From a virus, in IMG/VR virus record IMGVR_UViG_3300035703_000012, positions 104,797-168,796 of that record: a stretch of DNA of 64,000 nt. One strand, written 5' to 3'. A program made the translations under genes and the position numbers. Positions 51,301 through 60,000 of the stretch are shown here, piece by piece. The stretch's first letter is position 1; every line of letters begins with the position of its first letter. The notes below the pieces were generated by a model that saw only the letters and a program-made list of their open reading frames with translations, did not search any database and was not told where the DNA came from.

Positions 51301-54300
51301 TGAAGAAGTCGTCGTCGCGGGGCGCGAAGAAGCTCACGACCGAATCGGCCAGGCCTTGTGCCCCGCCGTGGGTGCCCTTGCTGGCGAAGGCCAGCAGCGT
51401 GGGGCCAGCCACGAACGCCACTGCCGCCACATCCGTGAGCAGGCTGAAGCGCCGGCGGGGCGAGCCTGGCGCGTAGTGACGGCCGTAGTAGGTGCGGTTG
51501 TAGAAGTCGTCGGCAAAGCGCGCGCTGGGCGAGCCCGGGGCCGCGTGCAGCGTCGCTGCGCGCCGGCGCGCGGCAAACGACCACTCCTGGATGCCGTACA
51601 TCCAGCGCACCAGGCCCCGCAGACGCTGCTGCGTCGCGTTCGGGGTGTTGCCGCCGTGCCAGGGCCCGCTCGGGTTGTTGAAGCTTGCATCGAACGCGGC
51701 CACGCGCTCGTGCGCGAGCGGCGTGCTGCGGCGGATGTTGTTGAACTCCGCGAACGCGCTGGCGTTGCCCATGAACCCCACGAGCAGGTTGGCAGCCGTG
51801 AGCCGCGCGAACTGCAGCACCGCCTGCGATGCCACGAAAGGCAGGGTGGCCGTCGCCCGGATGGCGGAGTACCCGTAGCCGAGTAGCCGGGTGTACGCGT
51901 CCGGCGCCAGCGCGTGCGGCGGCGTCAGCGGCGCCAGCGTGCGGCCGAAGCGCGCGGCCATCCAGCCCATAAAACCGTGCAACCCACGCACGACCAGGTC
52001 CAGGCCGCGCAAAGCGAGCAGCGGCAGCAGCAGGCTTTCGACCATGTTGCCCGGCTCGTACTTGAAGTGGTAGGCGCCGGGGTCGCTTTGCGCCGCGTTG
52101 GCCGTGTAAAGCCCGACACCCGCCCCCACCGCCAGGCCCACGGGCAGGGTGAAGCGCGAAACCAGCCCCATCAGCGACAGCATGGCATGGGTGCCCGCCA
52201 TCGCCAGTCCGCCAGCCACCAGGCCCCGCTGCACGGGGCTCGACTCGCCTTCTTCGCGGTGCAAATAAAGCGGCAGCTTGTGCCCCGTGCCGAACTGGAT
52301 GTTGACAGGCCCCTGCAGCGTCAGGCTGAAGTGCGTGTCCGCCCCAACGTACAGCGCCGACGCGGTAGACGTGCTGATGAACGGCACGGGAACCGGCATC
52401 TGGAAGCTGACGGCAAACGCCCCTCTGCCCGAGAGCTCGCGGCGCATCGGGTGCGGCAGGCTGTACATGCCAAGCAGCCCCAGCTCGTGCCCCAGGCGCT
52501 GGATGCCGCCCGCGCCGTGCTGCTTGTGCTCCTGCCGGATGCGCGCCATCAAGCCCGCGAACCGGTCGTCCGCCATGCCCGGCAGGGCCGTGCGCAGGTA
52601 CAGCTCGGCGTCGGCTTCGCTCTTGCCCTGCTTGAAGAGCCGGGCCGTGTTGAGCAGGACCTGCGCCTGGTACGACACCAGGGTGCTGGCTTCCGTGCTG
52701 TAGCCCGCGTAGGCGTAGCGCGCCTTTTGCGGCAAGTGCGAGGCGACGTAGGCGTTGTAGCCGGCAGCAGCCAGACCGAGCAGCGCGCCGTAGGCGCGCA
52801 CCTTGTTCGAGGTAAACAGCCCCAGCGCAGGCCGGTTGGCTGAAGGAAAGAATACGGCGGCTCCCGCGAAGCCGAAGGCCGCGCCTGCCGCCAGGCCGTA
52901 GGTGTAAGGCGTCTGCTGGGTGGCGTTAAAGCCGGTCGAAAAAGCTTTTTGCGTGGAGTACCAAGCGGCGCTCAGCGGAATGTCAATCAGTTTGCTCAGC
53001 GGGTTGTCTCCAAGCAGCAAACGTGCAAACCAGACCTGACCGGCCTCGGTCTGGACCTGCAGCTGGGCCTGACGGGCTTGCCCGGCGCCGTTGTCGGTGA
53101 TTTCAAGAATCCGGCTGCGGGTGTCGAGCACCGCTCCCATCTGTGTGAACACGTCGATGGTGGCTGCCTGACCGACCAGGCCTGAGATCTGGTCCAGGGC
53201 GACACCGGCCAGCAGCAGCGGCGCCAGGAGGCCGACGCCCATGCGCCCGCGTCCCGGCCGGGTGAACATCTCTCCGAAGCCGCCCACAAGCGTTTCGCCT
53301 ACGCTGCGGCCGTAGTGGGTGAGGCCTCCGCGTATGCCGTGGCGTCGCATGTCATAGAGCAACGCAGGGGGCGCAAAGGCAATCCGAGCCAGCCCCTTGA
53401 GTCGCTCGTTGCTGCGGGCGAACGTGTTGAAGCTGCCCATGATGCCTTCTTCCGTGTGCATGAACAGACGCAAGAGAGGCCGGTCGTTGACCCAGGTGTT
53501 CCAGATCTCCGTGCCGCGAATCAGGTTCTGCGCAAACGAGCCGCTGGCGTTGGTGTGGAAGTGGTCGGCAATCTCCTCGAAGACGTTCGCCATGCCGCCT
53601 TGCGGGATGATGCTGTCGTAGACCTCGCCGATGCGCCCCATGATCTCGCGCGTGGCGATGCTGAACAGGCTGTTCATGGTATTGGCGGCGCTCTGCGTGA
53701 GGATCTGCCCGACGGCTGCCACACCCCGCGTGACGCTGGAGAACCCGCCTGTAACGGGCGAGCTCAGGTGGTACGCGAGGGCGGTGTCGAACGACGCACG
53801 GGCCCTCGCGGCCATGCCCAGCGCCGGCAAGGCCACCAGGCGGAACAGCGCGGCCGTGAGGAACATGCTCGTGATCAGGTCGGTGCCGATTTTGGTCAGG
53901 TTTTCGACGGGGCCCGCCTTGTACACCTGTTCGGGCAGCAGCTCGTGACCGCCCCCGCGCAGGCCCTCGTCGAGGTACCGGGCGCCCAGCAGCGCCGCGT
54001 TGGTGAACACGCCGCGGTCGCCCATCTGGGTGGGGCCCATCCCGAAGAACATCGTCGGCCAGAAGCTCGCGCCGAACGTGCGCTGGCCCAGCCCGTAATC
54101 AAACCGCTTCATGGCGCCCGTCATGAAGTTGTCGGGGTTTTCCTGGAGGTACATCCCGTCTTGCTTGACGCGGTACAGGCTCAGCAGCCCGCCGATGTAG
54201 CTGCGCAGGAACGGGCTGCCTTGCGTCTCGCTCAGGTGCACGGCTTCGGCCGCTTGCTGCTGCAAGGCCTCGTAGCCCTTGCCGCGCCCTCGGTAGTAGC

Positions 54301-55666
54301 GGCTTAGGCCGTACATGAACGCGCTGGTGTCCTTGAAAGTTCGCAGCGTCACGATGGGCTGGAAGTCGATGTCCGAGCGGTGGCTGGGCGTGAGCAGCTC
54401 CACCCCGACCGGGCGCGCGATGCGCACGAAGCCGTTGTCGCGGGCCACGTAGCCCGTCAAGTAAGGCTGGTTGGTCTGGTACTCGCGCACCACCCGGGTG
54501 CCGGCCTGGTCCGTGTGGATGGCCCGTGCGCCGTACATGCGCGCCAGCTCCGCGTCCTTGCCGACGTACAGCGCGTCCGAGACGCTGACGCCGTCGGCGG
54601 GCTTCAGGAACTGGGCCTTGAAGCGCATGGAGCCCGCGATGATGTCGTCCTTGCGGCTGCTGGCGATGAGGTTGAAGTGCGACATCTGCTGCGAGCCCAC
54701 GCTGACGAGGTGCGAAAGGGCCCGCTCGTTGTGGTGGCGCACGTGCACGCGGTTGCCGTACTCCTGCTGCAGGTAGCTGATGAGCGCCTGGGTGGCCGCC
54801 AGCGACTTGGCTGGCAGCGCCGCGCCCGTGACGTCCACCTGATTGATTTCCAGCGTGACCTGCAGCTTCGGGTTGGCCTGCAGCGCCGCGCTGAGCACGG
54901 GCCCCATCTCGGGGCTGAAGTTGGCCGAAGACACGTAGAGATCGCCGTCTTTGGCCAGCGCTTTCACCCGCTCAGCCAGCGCCGGCGCCACGTCCGTGTC
55001 GGGCCCCGAGAGCAGGAAGTGCTGGAGCCCCGTCGGCTTCTTGCCGGCGTCGGCGCCCTCGTTGAACTTCCAGTTGAGGATGCGCTCGACCTCGGCGACC
55101 TCTTTGGGGTCTGTCAGGATCTTGTAGAGGTTGACCTGGTTGATGCGCCGCGCTTCGCCCCACTCGTTGGTCTTGCTCGAGTGGCCGAAGCCCGTCTCCG
55201 TGGCGTTGGCCGTGAGCACCAGCGCCACCTTCTGCGCGCCGTTGCTGAACAGGGCCAGCTTGTCGTGGAAGTAGCTGCCTCCGCGCAGGCGGTAGCTGGC
55301 GTCGCCGTGCTGGACCGTGCCGCCCGGCTGGTTGTCGCCGTCGGGGCGGTAGATGTGAGCCCGCGCGTTCTTGTAGGCCTCCGGTGAGATCCAGCCGTCC
55401 GGGTCTTTCTTGTCGATGCCCGTCGAGCCGTAGAAGAGCTTGAAGTCCTTGCCGGCCGGCGCGCGCAGGATGCTGCGCTCGATAGTGCCCAGGCCGGTGT
55501 CGCGCACGCTGAAGGTGCTGTAGCGGACCTTGTCCGAGCCCTCGATGAGCCGGACGAGGCCCTGCTCGAAGGCGGCGTCCGCCCGACCGGACAGCGCGAG
55601 AGAACGCCCGCCTTCCAGGCTGAGACGTCCACTGCCGTCCGCTTCGGTGAGGCTCCAGCTGCCCAT
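45317..55666 (-). CDS. Giant multidomain protein with PLD-like, M23 peptidase and lytic transglycosylase domains
   Basis: This 3,449-residue protein is the only minus-strand gene. Residues about 64-354 look PLD-like: FHDKLALFSNG followed by LTANATE matches an HKD motif, while a second HFN..GSM site lacks the Lys. From about 600 to 2710 there are many hydrophobic stretches, notably 1145-1190, 2465-2595 and 2662-2708, the last two long and Gly/Ala-rich. Residues about 2975-3100 are an M23 peptidase with the H..D site, a VAHMQ strand and HAH near 3085. Residues about 3150-3270 are an SLT lytic transglycosylase with Glu in TESEGN, GLMQLMPST and AKYNAGP. A low-complexity Pro/Ala/Lys tail ends it. 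The ATG at 55666 follows AAAGGA. It is probably a virion protein that opens the cell wall, perhaps ejected with DNA or acting as a tape measure. Confidence 0.8.
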   Translation of the reverse strand: MGSWSLTEADGSGRLSLEGGRSLALSGRADAAFEQGLVRLIEGSDKVRYSTFSVRDTGLGTIERSILRAPAGKDFKLFYGSTGIDKKDPDGWISPEAYKNARAHIYRPDGDNQPGGTVQHGDASYRLRGGSYFHDKLALFSNGAQKVALVLTANATETGFGHSSKTNEWGEARRINQVNLYKILTDPKEVAEVERILNWKFNEGADAGKKPTGLQHFLLSGPDTDVAPALAERVKALAKDGDLYVSSANFSPEMGPVLSAALQANPKLQVTLEINQVDVTGAALPAKSLAATQALISYLQQEYGNRVHVRHHNERALSHLVSVGSQQMSHFNLIASSRKDDIIAGSMRFKAQFLKPADGVSVSDALYVGKDAELARMYGARAIHTDQAGTRVVREYQTNQPYLTGYVARDNGFVRIARPVGVELLTPSHRSDIDFQPIVTLRTFKDTSAFMYGLSRYYRGRGKGYEALQQQAAEAVHLSETQGSPFLRSYIGGLLSLYRVKQDGMYLQENPDNFMTGAMKRFDYGLGQRTFGASFWPTMFFGMGPTQMGDRGVFTNAALLGARYLDEGLRGGGHELLPEQVYKAGPVENLTKIGTDLITSMFLTAALFRLVALPALGMAARARASFDTALAYHLSSPVTGGFSSVTRGVAAVGQILTQSAANTMNSLFSIATREIMGRIGEVYDSIIPQGGMANVFEEIADHFHTNASGSFAQNLIRGTEIWNTWVNDRPLLRLFMHTEEGIMGSFNTFARSNERLKGLARIAFAPPALLYDMRRHGIRGGLTHYGRSVGETLVGGFGEMFTRPGRGRMGVGLLAPLLLAGVALDQISGLVGQAATIDVFTQMGAVLDTRSRILEITDNGAGQARQAQLQVQTEAGQVWFARLLLGDNPLSKLIDIPLSAAWYSTQKAFSTGFNATQQTPYTYGLAAGAAFGFAGAAVFFPSANRPALGLFTSNKVRAYGALLGLAAAGYNAYVASHLPQKARYAYAGYSTEASTLVSYQAQVLLNTARLFKQGKSEADAELYLRTALPGMADDRFAGLMARIRQEHKQHGAGGIQRLGHELGLLGMYSLPHPMRRELSGRGAFAVSFQMPVPVPFISTSTASALYVGADTHFSLTLQGPVNIQFGTGHKLPLYLHREEGESSPVQRGLVAGGLAMAGTHAMLSLMGLVSRFTLPVGLAVGAGVGLYTANAAQSDPGAYHFKYEPGNMVESLLLPLLALRGLDLVVRGLHGFMGWMAARFGRTLAPLTPPHALAPDAYTRLLGYGYSAIRATATLPFVASQAVLQFARLTAANLLVGFMGNASAFAEFNNIRRSTPLAHERVAAFDASFNNPSGPWHGGNTPNATQQRLRGLVRWMYGIQEWSFAARRRAATLHAAPGSPSARFADDFYNRTYYGRHYAPGSPRRRFSLLTDVAAVAFVAGPTLLAFASKGTHGGAQGLADSVVSFFAPRDDDFFMAPVRNHFTHGLARHFVTQILGIRLPSQPQEEMMRFRQEDAFFPDAVRATVWEKAHSGEPLAVLGSQLAYSLTTSLGYYYTLATTLFAGTSSLGASVQNIGGKDYTLLNPSQQQESGHTSVFAQDSLFKSLIAGVFQYSLVEGQQNVKDRNQDVAAVREVAGVARQGNPVRTRQRFVRGPAISLKVGALYNEQMGLDAMGPAAQAELARRRYMVAFFTADGNNGRLLNYFDHRNAQGEANIYENMAPGKPSGMLLKGFFTYTMGFGKQFSEDLRLNARSVAGNASGDLEEYEYSISGNGNDMMRPVGLSREELMGGSKGSNLPAAFGLFMGAVSGAMAYYALYHARNVRIAAAGGATTRPGRFISNLFNAPDASNLFYQTWSWDPSANAMGLAPTTPSSSTVARRQAGHTVNYGSLWAAYRASSRLWTYRIGSQFYTYGGAAMHFMDPAGAGQTRTFNTINAAGAVTPVTVHMNHFTPNAVLDQGFMRNLTHALHTTDLSRLPRAIITTGSTPRGNDLINMVDNRLRQMRELGSHVERMIVDVNRRTAAMAPLPLGDPVLDGIRASDSLRHSTLTELDSWFKHGYRGAESINQRVANVTDLRDMLQRWVTTQVGAGQTSAQMRTALSAMTIHDLATSLGSSLSAHAPGLAGVSGQQVLTYLDGALTAFQEDASNIRGFTTGGGATPRTGDIVESLGYTGMNATGGSRLVVTLGGGRGYMLAAGWLDVAARALQGGFLNFDGGAFYRAYLSRTTAASYSRQMIDSVRGAVGASSLTPVAVFSLAEQNAVLMHLRSHGLDANDQRQLEALVNLIYERSHSTGGTISPLDATRLEAGVNALRGTLNDINTRSFGPGAFAVGRDAVTEAVQDLFTGRGYAMAVGTGIGDNLLSGGFYFNALSLYTELNMAAKGMASLRALAAVDSKRDEFSNYLAASTALSTRNDGMRMIAAESAVASLLQGGTEMLRVSVANSGRVPAVTNSAISARFDMQNMRTPAQQGANTRYIGARTAGFVQGASMLLGYGTFYAGGLVAGGFDTEVAHYYGQQGATLGLAGSAVAGSFIFGAEALGLTISAFGGAAVAAGFLGLGLGAAAIGVGMLASHYGFGLTTSFALSFAMAGAAAGPVGIAVGAVAGGLLGFGADYLLNSKNTDNPELARKLAESQKSWSGRAMAQLGNALPATFNALNTWAYEKASRQPRTGSELAEDRGWAMSLAAGTLGILGLGAAAFMTQPLWAIGAAGLAGASAGAALGFVSPGFIKSTVRWFIDYVGYRDATTSPAVHQLYSPGEATGFLSPSTNASAWRMPAADAPPGSGYAFARMSPVFLGHMQDAIYEQYTQQQQIAKSMNPMALLNHLLPSEMLDNRPSFPTDTHMSSAVSPYGESYRQFASLSTVGAGTDAMLALRAEALQRAYAMIDENKPVHWGHLDSSGNPITSQPSVRIDESKRPKLRHREDLGGKTIRNRDGDATGLGAVPGAFAPRLMNMLGSILRFGESPQGRSAAASAAGGGPTLTPGEVLPGGGLFTSRAIITSGYGMRYHPLDHVHKPHLALDMVPENPRDARILAVGDGKIVEAGWAGGYGHMVTIETTSGGERFRVSVAHMQDSRTVEVGQEVRRGQVLGLMGSTGKSTGAHAHVMVDKLVGKVWQRMDPSQSPFFQTMQNPTVTGASPTGNRVGRPLTPREVKLASSMNDWDGLLQRAAKDNGLDWRLLKALMLTESEGNARSLSPAGAQGLMQLMPSTGAAYGVGRDPYDPERNVYTGARYLASIMRATRGNVALSLAKYNAGPNAVKRDEDIGRYEENRLHNLKTLGFYHFLRRQSAQPAQPAQQSAAPRVARTTQAQQGLFGVQVAFESVLDLALGVKPAHAATTRSKSKPEHANPEEPVRPLTSEVVRLHRRAQAGAAKPARRPSRVEVRGKATVSQPAPVAPAPAVDPHKPRPKKPSQVSASLRDNILEVTYHAFEGWLPDCLIDPTKAPGRSDAPDPFIHEFQARGHCA

Positions 55667-55683
55667 TGGTTTCCTTTGTAACA

Positions 55684-55712
55684 CCTATAAAGTAGAAGTT
55701 TCTGGGTGTCAG
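55684..55712 (-). promoter_or_regulatory. Sigma70-type promoter for the giant gene
   Basis: On the minus strand CTGACA (55712-55707) and TATAGG (55689-55684) are separated by 17 bases. The ribosome site AAAGGA and the ATG at 55666 follow closely. It is divergent from the dUTPase operon across a roughly 110-base AT-rich gap. Confidence 0.65.
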
Positions 55713-55775
55713 GGCTTGAAAAAAGATACAAATTTTGTTTTGCTTGAACCCTCAAATCTGAGAAAAGGAGTCCCC

Positions 55776-56243
55776 ATGTCCGACCCCATTCCCCTGTTTG
55801 TCCAGGTCCTTCCGGAGGCTGTCGCCCGGCTCGCGCAGCACGGCGTGGCCCTCGACCTCACACCGGGCTACGACCACCCGGGCGACTCCGGCCTGCGGCT
55901 CTTTGTGACGGAGCCCGTCACGCTGCCGCCCGGCGAGCCTGTGCTCGTCAAGCACGGCATCGCGGTGCTGCCGCCGGCGGGCCACGAGACCCAAATCCGG
56001 CCGCGCTCGAGCACGCTGTTCAAGCGCAAGCTGCACGTGGCGTTCGGCACCATCGACGCGAGCTACCGGGGCGAGCTGATGAGCTGCGTGCTCAACCTCG
56101 GCCCGGAGCCCGTGACGCTGCTGCCCGGCGAGCGCGTCAGCCAGCTGGTCGTCGCGCCGGTGGCCTACGCGCAGGTCACGCCCGTGGCGACGCTGCCCGA
56201 GACCGTCCGCGGCGCGGGTGGCTACGGCTCGACGGGAGGCTGA
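55776..56243 (+). CDS. dut: dUTPase
   Basis: This 155-residue trimeric enzyme hydrolyses dUTP to dUMP and pyrophosphate. All five motifs are present: GDSGLRLF, PRSSTL, GTIDASYRGEL, GERVSQLVV and the C-terminal RGAGGYGSTG arm. It supplies dUMP to ThyX and limits uracil in DNA. AAAAGGAG precedes the ATG. It heads the + strand operon that runs toward the ribonucleotide reductase; its promoter must lie in the AT-rich divergent gap, although I see only a weak TTGAAA there. Confidence 0.93.
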   Translation: MSDPIPLFVQVLPEAVARLAQHGVALDLTPGYDHPGDSGLRLFVTEPVTLPPGEPVLVKHGIAVLPPAGHETQIRPRSSTLFKRKLHVAFGTIDASYRGELMSCVLNLGPEPVTLLPGERVSQLVVAPVAYAQVTPVATLPETVRGAGGYGSTGG

Positions 56244-56244
56244 C

Positions 56245-56412
56245 GTGAAAAAGCAGACCTTCGAGCAGCAGCTCGAGCACCTGGCCGTCGAGGGCCTGGT
56301 CAATGGCTGGCTGTCGTTGCCGGATGCGGCCGAGATGTCCAAGCTCAGCTACTACGAGCTGGGCCAGCGCGTGGGCGCTTACTACCAGGCCCAAGAGGAA
56401 GTGGCCGCTTGA
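56245..56412 (+). CDS. Unknown 55-residue protein
   Basis: The GTG follows GGGAGG two bases after the dUTPase stop. The short protein is helical with a likely helix-turn-helix pattern (LSLPDAAEMSKLSYYELGQRV). The stop overlaps the next ATG. No family is recognised. Confidence 0.55.
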   Translation: MKKQTFEQQLEHLAVEGLVNGWLSLPDAAEMSKLSYYELGQRVGAYYQAQEEVAA

Positions 56413-56948
56413 TGCGCGCTGTCCCTGACGGGTACGAGCCGCTGACCGAGCAGGCTTCTTGGGTGCGGTGGCTGGGCCGGCGAGCAGCTGAAAACCAAAG
56501 CCTGACGGCGGTGTACCCCCAGTTTCTTGCGCATGAGGCACTGACAGCTCCCCGCGCCGGGGTCGTGTTGGTGACGCACGTTGCGCGCACCCTGACGCCC
56601 GACCCCCGGCAGGCCTTCGGCAACTTCAGCCTGGGCAACCTCGACGACATGGACCGGCATCTGCAGCTGAGCTTCGGCAAGAACACCTGGCAGCACATGG
56701 TGCAGGCCTTCACCTGCAGGCCCCTCGGTAACGCCAACGCACAGTTTTTGGCAAACCAGCTGTGGCGGGTCTTGCGCTTTAACTTTCCGGAACAAGCTAG
56801 CAACCTGCACTGCGACAAAACCCGCCTGCACCGGGAGCGGCCTTTCAAGCAGCTGACGCGGCTTTCCGCCAACCAGCGCTGCAAAACGCTGGCCTCCCTG
56901 GCCTGGCTGGTGGGCACGCACTACCTCGAGGCCCAGAACCGGCTCTAG
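56412..56948 (+). CDS. Unknown 178-residue protein
   Basis: The ATG overlaps the previous stop (TGATG). The sequence is a mixture of helices with several Trp and His residues and no motif I recognise. Its second half is basic (DKTRLHRERPFKQLTRLSANQR). A hairpin follows before the reductase gene. Confidence 0.6.
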   Translation: MRAVPDGYEPLTEQASWVRWLGRRAAENQSLTAVYPQFLAHEALTAPRAGVVLVTHVARTLTPDPRQAFGNFSLGNLDDMDRHLQLSFGKNTWQHMVQAFTCRPLGNANAQFLANQLWRVLRFNFPEQASNLHCDKTRLHRERPFKQLTRLSANQRCKTLASLAWLVGTHYLEAQNRL

Positions 56949-57000
56949 CTTCCCCGCTCAGATTCCTCCTTTGGTTCTTTGCCACACTGAGTCTCCTTTC

Positions 57001-57022
57001 GGGCACCGCGTCGGTGCCCTTT
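57001..57022 (+). terminator. Strong short hairpin upstream of the reductase gene
   Basis: GGGCACCG at 57001-57008 pairs perfectly with CGGTGCCC at 57012-57019 around a three-base loop, followed by TTTG. It may end the dUTPase operon. Nothing resembling a cobalamin riboswitch is visible here. Confidence 0.55.
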
Positions 57023-57051
57023 GTCATCCCCTTTTGTGTGAGGACTGGGTC

Positions 57052-60000
57052 ATGTCAGAGCCCGATCGCAGCCCGGAGGCTGCTCCTTTTTACGTGCGTC
57101 CCCTCGACAAGAAGATGGGCACGGCCCTGGCCCGGCGCACGGTGTTCCGCACCCAGGACCAGGAAGACTGGGGCCGGGTGGCCGCCCGCGTGGCCGAGGG
57201 CAACACCAGCCTGGTGCCCGGCAGCGAGGCCGACTTCGCCCCGATGCGCGACGCGATCGCCAAGGGCGCGCTCCTGATGAGCGGCCGGCACCTGCAGCAC
57301 GGCGACCCCGGCCAGAAGCACCGAAACATGGAGGTTTATACAAATTGCGCCGTGGCGGCCTCGAGCTTCATGACCTTCTACCTGCTGCTTAACGGCTCGG
57401 GCGTGGGCCGCGACTACAGCGATGCCATGATGCGCGTCGACTGGGAGCAGGCCCCGGAGCTCGTGCTGGTGTGCCGGCCTGATCACCCCAACTTCGACGC
57501 CGCCGTGTTCGTGGCGCCCGCCGAGGCGCTGCAGCGGCTTGCGGGGCAATCGCACGTCTACTTCATGGTGCCAGACTCCCGCGAGGGCTGGGCCATGGCG
57601 GCCGAGAAGTATGAGGTGATGACGTACGAGGCCGTGCACGCCGAAAGCACGCTCGTGCTGGACTTCTCGTACGTGCGGCCGGCCGGCAGCCCCATCGCCG
57701 GCATGCAGAACCGGCCTGCCTCGGGCCCCGTGCCCACGGCCCAGGCCTTCGCGAAGATCGCGCAGGTGAAGGGCCAGGGCCTGCCGCGCTGGAAGCAGGC
57801 CATGCTGGTCGACCACGCCCTGGCCGAGTGCGTCGTGGTGGGCGGGGCCCGGCGCTCCGCACGCATGAGCACCAAGTACTGGGCCGACCCCGGCGCCATC
57901 GAGTTTGCGCACATCAAGGCGCAGCACGGGCTGTGGAGCTCGAACAACAGCATCATCGCCACGCAGGCGCTCTTCGACGGGCTCAAGCAGAAGAACAGCT
58001 GGGCGCAGCAGGTCTTCAAGGCCGTCACGGAGGCCAGCTACTGGGACCTGACGGGTGAGCCTGGTTTTATCTGCGTCGACAACTTTGCGCCTGATCCGAT
58101 CGACTACAGCATCTATGCCGATGGCAACTACGTGGGATCGGAGCTGTACGAGCTGCAGCCCAGCACTCGGCCGTACATGGCCGAGCTGGCGCAGGCCGCG
58201 CAGCACATGCCGTACAGCCACTTGACTAACCCGTGTGTCACCGCTGACACGTGGATCCAGACTACAGAAGGTCCGCGCCAGGTGGCCGAGCTCATCGGCA
58301 AGCCCTTCACGGCGCTGGTCGGACAGCAAGGCCACGCCGCCACCGGTTTCTTCCAGACGGGCGTCAAGCCGGTCTTCCGGGTTGAGACCCAGCGGGGCTA
58401 CAGCTTGCGGCTGACAGACAACCACCAGGTGCTGGTCGAGCGCAAGCGGTCCAGGAAGCTCGACGGTGGGTTCAATATCGAGCACGCCTGGGTGGAGGTC
58501 AAGGACCTCAAGCCCGGCGACAAGCTTGTCATCGACAACCACCGGGGCACGTCTTGGGAAGGCGACGGTTCTTTCGAGGAAGGCTGGCTCCTGGGGCAAA
58601 TCGTGGGCGATGGCGGCTACAACGCCGACAAGTCGTACAAAGCCTACGTGCGCTTCTGGGGTCCCAACAAGGAAAAGCTTCAGCAGGTCAGCGCCCAGTA
58701 CGCCATGGCGGCCGGGTTGAAGTCGCGCAGCGACTGCACGGGCGTGAACAACGCTCACCACCAAACCAGCCAGTACGGTTCTGTGGCGCTGGAGCGGCTG
58801 GCTTCCAGCTACCTCAGCCCCCAAGGCAAGCAGCTGATGCCTGCCCTTGAAAAGACCAGCTCGGGCTTCTACCGAGGCTTCTTGCGTGGCTTCTTCGATG
58901 CCGACGGCACGGTCCTGTTCAACACCGAGAAGGGCCGTTCCGTTCGGTTGGCGCAGTCCGACCTGGGTCGGCTGCAGGTGGTCCAGCGCATGCTGGCCCG
59001 TCTTGGGATTGCCTCCACGCTGTACCAAAATCGCAGGGCTGCTCGTCAGTCTTTGCTGCCGGACGGCCGAGGCGGGCTCAAGCTTTACCCGACCAAGGCC
59101 GTGCACGAGCTGGTGATTGCCCGGGACAACCTCCTGGTTTTTGCCGAGCAGGTGGGATTCAACGATCCGGCCAAAGCTGAAAAGCTGGAGGCCTGCGTCT
59201 CGAGCCTGGGTGTAAAGCGTCAGGCTTACCGCGACGCGTTCACCAGCCAGGTCACGGCGATCATGCCGGACGGCGTCGAGCCGGTGTATGACTGCACCGT
59301 CGACGACGTTCATCGCTTTGATGCCAACGGCCTGGTGGTGCACAACTGCGGTGAGATTTCGCTCAACATCCTCGGCGGGTTCTGCGTGATCGGGGACGTG
59401 GTGCCCTACCACTGCGACACGCTGGAGGAGGCGGAAGAGACCTTCCGCATCGCCGCGCGGGCGCTCATCCGGGTCAACACGATGCGCTCGGTGTACCCCC
59501 GCGAGGTGGCCCGCACCAACCGCATCGGCGTGAGCTTCACGGGCATCCACGAGTTCGCCTTCAAGCAGTTCGGGCTGGGCTTCCGCGAGGTGCTCGACGA
59601 GCACGGCGCGGGCAAGCCCTTCTGGGAGGCCCTGGCGCGCTTCTCGCGGGCCGTGAAAGCCGAAGCGAAGGCCTACGCCACGGAGCTCGGCATGGCCGTG
59701 CCGGTGACGGACACGACGGTCAAGCCGGCGGGTTCGACCTCCAAGCTGTTCGCGCTCTCGGAGGGCGCCCACCTGCCTTCAATGCGGGAGTACCTGCGCA
59801 ACATGCAGTTCCGCAGCGACGACCCGCTGGTCGAGCAGTACCGGGCCAAGGGCTACCCCGTGCGGGAGCTGCGGACCTACCAAGGCACCAGCATCGTGGG
59901 CTTCCCCACCCAGCCGACCATCTGCCGGCTCGGGATGGGCGACAAGCTCGTGACGGCGGCCGAGGCCACGCCCGAGGAGCAGTACCGCTGGCTGATGCTG

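Noticed and set aside
48170-51886. Long + strand open frames (645 and 538 residues) opposite the giant gene
   Set aside because: They are Arg/His/Ala-rich shadows made by GC-rich codon bias on the other strand and have no ribosome sites or motifs; the minus-strand frame contains real domains.
45317-55666. Virion RNA polymerase of the N4 type
   Set aside because: Size and isolation fit, but I see no T7-like polymerase motifs, and the domains that can be recognised are wall hydrolases and a PLD-like region.
57001-57022. Cobalamin riboswitch before the reductase gene
   Set aside because: Only a short perfect hairpin is present; the gap is too small and lacks the B12-box pattern.
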